DNA from: Thermoplasmata archaeon
Lineage (GTDB): Archaea > Thermoplasmatota > Thermoplasmata > GCA-020350865
Direction of reading: 5' to 3'
DNA: 8,860 nucleotides
Assembly (NCBI GenBank): GCA_020350865.1
Contig: CP070726.1
Location: forward strand, 2,434,201 to 2,443,060
Below are positions 7,101 through 8,860 of the stretch, piece by piece; position 1 is the first letter of the stretch, and each line of letters begins with the position of its first letter. The notes beneath the pieces are model-generated. The model had not been told where the DNA came from, did not search any database, and was given only the letters and a program-made list of their open reading frames with translations. Both the position numbers and the translations under genes were made by a program.

Positions 7101-7384
7101 TCGTAATTACCTGTGCTCTCGTTACCGCACCACCAGCTGTTGGGGGGGCTCCAAGCATCTGTTGTGGTTACATGCCAAAGGTCCATACCTCCGCCGCCCA
7201 CCGATGCATGCGTCCAGCCTGGGTCCTCGGCAGGCTCCATATCGTCCTCGAATATTACTGGAGCCCTGGCGCTGTCCGCTGCAAATATGGTGAGAGATGC
7301 GGTTATCGTAAAAACCGTCAGAATTACCGAGCACAGCTTTCTTGGGTTCTCTGCATGGTTCTTCGATTCCTCCTTTATTTTCAT
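4154..7384 (-). CDS. Secreted multidomain surface protein (MAM-like, NEW3-like, Ig-like, CARDB, LamG-like, duplicated C-terminal module)
   Basis: The protein is complete at 1076 residues and has no recognisable catalytic domain. The ATG at 7384 follows GGAGG by seven bases. Residues 1-41 form a signal peptide: basic start, hydrophobic core L-C-S-V-I-L-T-V-F-T-I-T-A-S, and a likely cut after A-R-A. Domains in order: MAM/choice-of-anchor-J-like jelly roll, about 43-217, ending G-W-F-I-D-D-V-Y-I-G; NEW3-like (NPCBM-associated) beta sandwich, about 218-339; Ig/FN3-like domain starting D-V-P-P-D-F, 340-435; CARDB, about 436-555 (W-E-Y-N-E-F-N-N near its end); LamG/concanavalin-like sandwich, about 556-803; a short beta domain, 804-897; the C-terminal module, 903-1076. 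There is no C-terminal membrane helix. About 27 N-X-S/T sequons suggest heavy N-glycosylation. Inference: an extracellular binding or adhesion protein, attached through its C-terminal module or released. It shares that module with the upstream co-directional gene. Confidence 0.88.
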   Translation of the reverse strand: MKIKEESKNHAENPRKLCSVILTVFTITASLTIFAADSARAPVIFEDDMEPAEDPGWTHASVGGGGMDLWHVTTTDAWSPPNSWWCGNESTGNYDDADGDGTPGENPDDWLNDALFTPVLDLSIYDNVELRFMERYETEGGIYDQCWVELSTDDGSTWPTVLLDGTTRTGDSGGWQQTRLPLPKPFTSTMQIRFRFDTIDGRNNAYPGWFIDDVYIGSYKFIYNDQEKFGAPGTVINYTLTVNNSQTFADSFDLDYLSPSGWVYTFYEGDGTTPLVDTNGDAEGLPDTGVIPAQTSITIVVKVSIPPTATSPDVDLGTVNATSFNDPSFTDFVTLTTRVDDVPPDFGDPIIDPANPNATVDVNVTIPIIDESNITKARLWYSYDGVVWFDAIVTVTANPNATIPGPGFSTTVYYYVNATDECGNSNESSTFSYPAGSDLILTEENISYTPYPVEKGWKVTIEANVFNLYGPLNNVEVRFYLGDPDVDDDNMIDAGAVEIGTPSIINIGSSDSALASTTWFPPDIGVYRVYVWVDAVNASWEYNEFNNLASSTNIPVFYWVDTFDNLTKTESRLNITVLSGDAFIGTSSRYDFDFDTSDEGFIKEVDYLRSNVTWDESNQDVYIKSDRRDSGDELFTKTLPYTLTSECDSWTLTARWKNTVRGHWQGAFPIFITHASNDDPLSDTNSIFIRYASREKKSGSPPPNILLRYLAQDGTLYINENIDVSTNTEYHMFISYDSVSKNLTMEIRNVNDASLLSAWYVIGTNPGDNFTVGKIGCGSDGRSQSYETPNEDWTDDINFTIYTNHGNITSTPITLPPDGEWGVLYVNKTEPANTYINVTVIDTASGQAIPGFTNLTGDIIDLTELDPILYPSIKLYANFTSNETAYPTLHYWAVNCDTLLFSMPLYKGWNMISLPLNQSTTDLEAIFAGVDYIAVQCHNTSDNNNPWRLYHKDKGDLNDLSEVDKTMGIWIKMASNDILFLTGNPPDPTDIPLKKGWNYVGYPSLTPRVSGRDPGQAFETIYDYVDMVQYYNTSDALDHWKEWDPGSFSLDDLTEIVPGYGLWIHVTGDCTWIVDW
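4157..4678 (-). repeat. Shared C-terminal module, copy 1
   Basis: Residues 903-1076 of the secreted protein. The module contains two related halves: K-G-W-N-M-I-S-L-P to M-G-I-W-I-K-M, and K-G-W-N-Y-V-G-Y-P-S to G-Y-G-L-W-I-H-V. Each half also carries a V-Q-(C/Y)-x-N-T-S-D turn and a D-L-(N/T) segment. It ends C-T-W-I-V-D-W at the stop codon. The module aligns end to end with the copy at 7513-8043. It recurs in euryarchaeal secreted proteins as far as I recognise it. Its function is not established here. Confidence 0.85.
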
Positions 7385-7391
7385 GTCCTCG

Positions 7392-7396
7392 CCTCC
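7392..7396 (-). promoter_or_regulatory. Shine-Dalgarno site deciding the start of the secreted multidomain gene
   Basis: On the minus strand GGAGG lies seven bases before the ATG, and a second GGAGG (7399-7403) lies seven bases further out. The near copy has ideal spacing and fixes the start at 7384. No other in-frame start gives a comparable site together with a signal peptide. Confidence 0.75.
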
Positions 7397-7453
7397 GTCC
7401 TCCTATTATCCCTGGGTTCTAATGTACTGGATAGAACTAAATTATCTTCACGG

Positions 7454-7463
7454 TATTTATAAG
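7454..7463 (-). promoter_or_regulatory. TATA box for the secreted multidomain gene
   Basis: The minus strand reads CTTATAAATA, a close match to an archaeal TATA box, with an A/C-rich stretch (AAAAAACCAA) just upstream where the TFB element sits. Transcription would begin about 25 bases downstream, near 7430-7435, giving a leader of about 45-50 bases that carries the ribosome site. The gene therefore need not depend on readthrough from the upstream gene. Confidence 0.7.
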
Positions 7464-7509
7464 TTGGTTTTTTATGCGACCATTATTGATTCAATTGTAT
7501 TGCATCATC

Positions 7510-8860
7510 CTACCAGTCCACATCCCATGTGCAGGTGCCGTTCACGTGAATCCACAGGCCGTAACCCGGTTTTACGGATGTTAAATCATCGGGGGTCTGG
7601 GAGCCGTAATCCCATTCCTTCCAGGGATTTGCAGCATCAAATGCATCGTAGTACTGGACCACATCCAGGTTGTCGGCAATGGATTCGAAGGCCTCCCCTG
7701 TATCGTTGCCTGCTGCTCTCTCTGTGTAGGATGGATATCCGACGTAGTTCCAGCCCTTCTTCAGCTCGATACTCGTGTTGGAGGGCACCGGGACCGGTCC
7801 CACAATTGGGAATATTGCATCGGTTTTCATGAGGATCCATATGCCCATGGCCCTGTCTATATCTGGCAGATCGTTCATGCCTCCCTTATCGATGTGGTAG
7901 CTCTTCCATGGATCACCCAAATCGTTGATATCGTAGCTTTGCACCTTGGTGTAAAGGCCGTTTATGGGTGCAAGGACATCATCCAGCAATGTGCTGGACA
8001 TGTTCACGGGAATGGATATCATGTTCCAGCCGGCTTTAAGTATCATATCGAATCCCGCACCCTCCAGCATGACTGTGACGTATCGTGTTTTAGTCATCCG
8101 GACCTGGGTGATACCGTATCTTGCACTCTCCCAGGCTTCGACGTTATGGGGTGTCAAATAGGCAACATGACCGGACCAGTTCTCGATGTATTCTGTAACC
8201 ACCACCCATTCCGCCAGGCCCTGGGCGTCTGTTACCCGGTTTTCGACATTGTTCCCGAACGTATCATTTACAAATACGGCGGCCCCGGGAACCGGCGTCC
8301 CGTCCTTATCGACCACCCCGATGTGCATGTACCAATTGACTGAGATATTTGAGGCTGTGTCGCCAAAGGCAACCTTGTCAGAATCAAATGTCGTGTTCAA
8401 AACCCAAGGATGGGAATCTCCCGTGATAAAGAATTCACCCCCTGCAGGGCTTGGAGTGAACGTGCAGTTGCTGAAATTGGGAGATGAGCCTCCTTCGCAG
8501 TAGACATTCCTCCCTCCCGAGTTTGAAATCGAACAGCTCTCTATATTTCCCACAGCACCTGAACTGAAGAGCATGCCGATGGTTGTTGAATTCAGTATCT
8601 GATCGTCTGTAATGGTGGGGTTCGAACCCCCTGTGCAATAGACACCGTAATCGTTGTCGTCGAAGATATTATCCGGGCCCATGTCCACATCTGAGCCCGT
8701 GAGAAAGACGCCCGCTAAATTGTCAAATATTCTGTTGTCACCGAGGGTTACCGTGTCCGAATTGGAGATATGAATCCCAAAATAGTTGCTGTAAACGTCG
8801 TTATCTATGATATTTGCATTGCCTGTGGGTAAAAGGGTCAGTCTAATCCCCATTTTGCTG
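7510..8860 (-). CDS. Secreted parallel beta-helix protein with the same C-terminal module (5' partial)
   Basis: The frame is open to the right edge. The ATG at 8853 is probably internal: two more open codons (S-K) precede it, there is no signal peptide, and the chain begins inside beta-helix rungs. Counting from that Met: residues 12 to about 160 are right-handed beta-helix rungs of 20-24 residues (PbH1/NosD-like), with N-x-I-x-D-N-x-V-x-S-N-x-x-G-I-x-I and later copies such as N-R-I-F-D-N-L-A-G-V-F-L. Residues 176-262 look like a carboxypeptidase-regulatory beta sandwich (V-V-D-K-D-G-T-P-V-P-G-A-A-V, then T-D-A-Q-G-L-A-E-W). Residues 271-447 are the shared C-terminal module. Beta helices of this type often bind or cleave polysaccharides, but I see no catalytic signature in the visible part. 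The gene lies upstream of, and in the same direction as, the other secreted gene, with 125 bases between. Confidence 0.85.
   Translation of the reverse strand, partial: SKMGIRLTLLPTGNANIIDNDVYSNYFGIHISNSDTVTLGDNRIFDNLAGVFLTGSDVDMGPDNIFDDNDYGVYCTGGSNPTITDDQILNSTTIGMLFSSGAVGNIESCSISNSGGRNVYCEGGSSPNFSNCTFTPSPAGGEFFITGDSHPWVLNTTFDSDKVAFGDTASNISVNWYMHIGVVDKDGTPVPGAAVFVNDTFGNNVENRVTDAQGLAEWVVVTEYIENWSGHVAYLTPHNVEAWESARYGITQVRMTKTRYVTVMLEGAGFDMILKAGWNMISIPVNMSSTLLDDVLAPINGLYTKVQSYDINDLGDPWKSYHIDKGGMNDLPDIDRAMGIWILMKTDAIFPIVGPVPVPSNTSIELKKGWNYVGYPSYTERAAGNDTGEAFESIADNLDVVQYYDAFDAANPWKEWDYGSQTPDDLTSVKPGYGLWIHVNGTCTWDVDW
7513..8043 (-). repeat. Shared C-terminal module, copy 2
   Basis: The last 177 residues. 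First half: A-G-W-N-M-I-S-I-P to M-G-I-W-I-L-M, with V-Q-S-Y-D and D-P-W-K-S-Y-H. Second half: K-G-W-N-Y-V-G-Y-P-S to P-G-Y-G-L-W-I-H-V, with V-V-Q-Y-Y-D and P-W-K-E-W-D. The chain ends C-T-W-D-V-D-W. Identity with copy 1 is clear over the whole length, but the DNA has diverged at many third codon positions, so this is an old paralogy and not a fresh duplication. Confidence 0.85.

Noticed and set aside
7466..7475. T-run (ggttttttat) on the plus strand between the secreted genes as a terminator
   Set aside because: No plus-strand gene ends nearby; on the transcribed minus strand it is an A-tract upstream of the TATA box.
7113..7832. A 239-codon open frame on the plus strand over the start of one secreted gene and the end of the other
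   Set aside because: It crosses the promoter region of the minus-strand gene and both coding ends; its translation is rich in Arg, Ser and His with no domain pattern, as expected of an antisense frame.

Overview
The window looks like part of the chromosome of an archaeon, most likely a euryarchaeote or Thermoplasmata-like lineage; the exact clade is inference. Three things point that way. Gene 1 joins a surface ectodomain to a membrane segment and a cytoplasmic pair of winged helices, an architecture familiar from euryarchaeal genomes. The secreted proteins are rich in N-X-S/T glycosylation sequons. The promoters look archaeal: a TATA-like box, a 5' leader, and in one case a strong GGAGG Shine-Dalgarno site. 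I see no tRNA, rRNA, CRISPR array, insertion sequence or phage gene, and no gene-free stretch longer than 145 bases.

Layout, left to right. (1) Bases 1-3302 (+) hold the C-terminal 1099 residues of a very large membrane protein: at least five Ig-like repeats of about 100 residues, an unassigned domain, a PKD domain, a membrane-proximal ectodomain with a calcium-type Asp loop, one transmembrane helix, and two winged helix-turn-helix domains. It reads as a membrane-tethered one-component transcription regulator. Its start lies left of the window. (2) Bases 3448-4137 (+) encode LarB, the carboxylase/hydrolase of nickel-pincer nucleotide biosynthesis, with its own promoter and the active-site cysteine. 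(3) Bases 4154-7384 (-) encode a complete 1076-residue secreted multidomain protein: signal peptide, MAM-like jelly roll, NEW3-like, Ig-like, CARDB and LamG-like domains, then a duplicated C-terminal module. (4) Bases 7510 to the right edge (-) encode the C-terminal part of a second secreted protein: right-handed beta-helix, carboxypeptidase-regulatory-like domain, and a paralogous copy of the same C-terminal module. Its start lies right of the window.

Genes 4 and 3 run in the same direction and share a homologous C-terminal module of about 175 residues ending in C-T-W-x-V-D-W, so they are probably displayed or sorted in the same way. Gene 1 could link an outside signal (surface contact, glycan or calcium) to transcription, possibly of nearby surface-protein genes; that link is inference only. 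larB is a metabolic gene with no visible Lar partner here and seems unrelated to its neighbours. The most notable items are the giant-ectodomain regulator and the shared, internally duplicated C-terminal module with its fixed tail.
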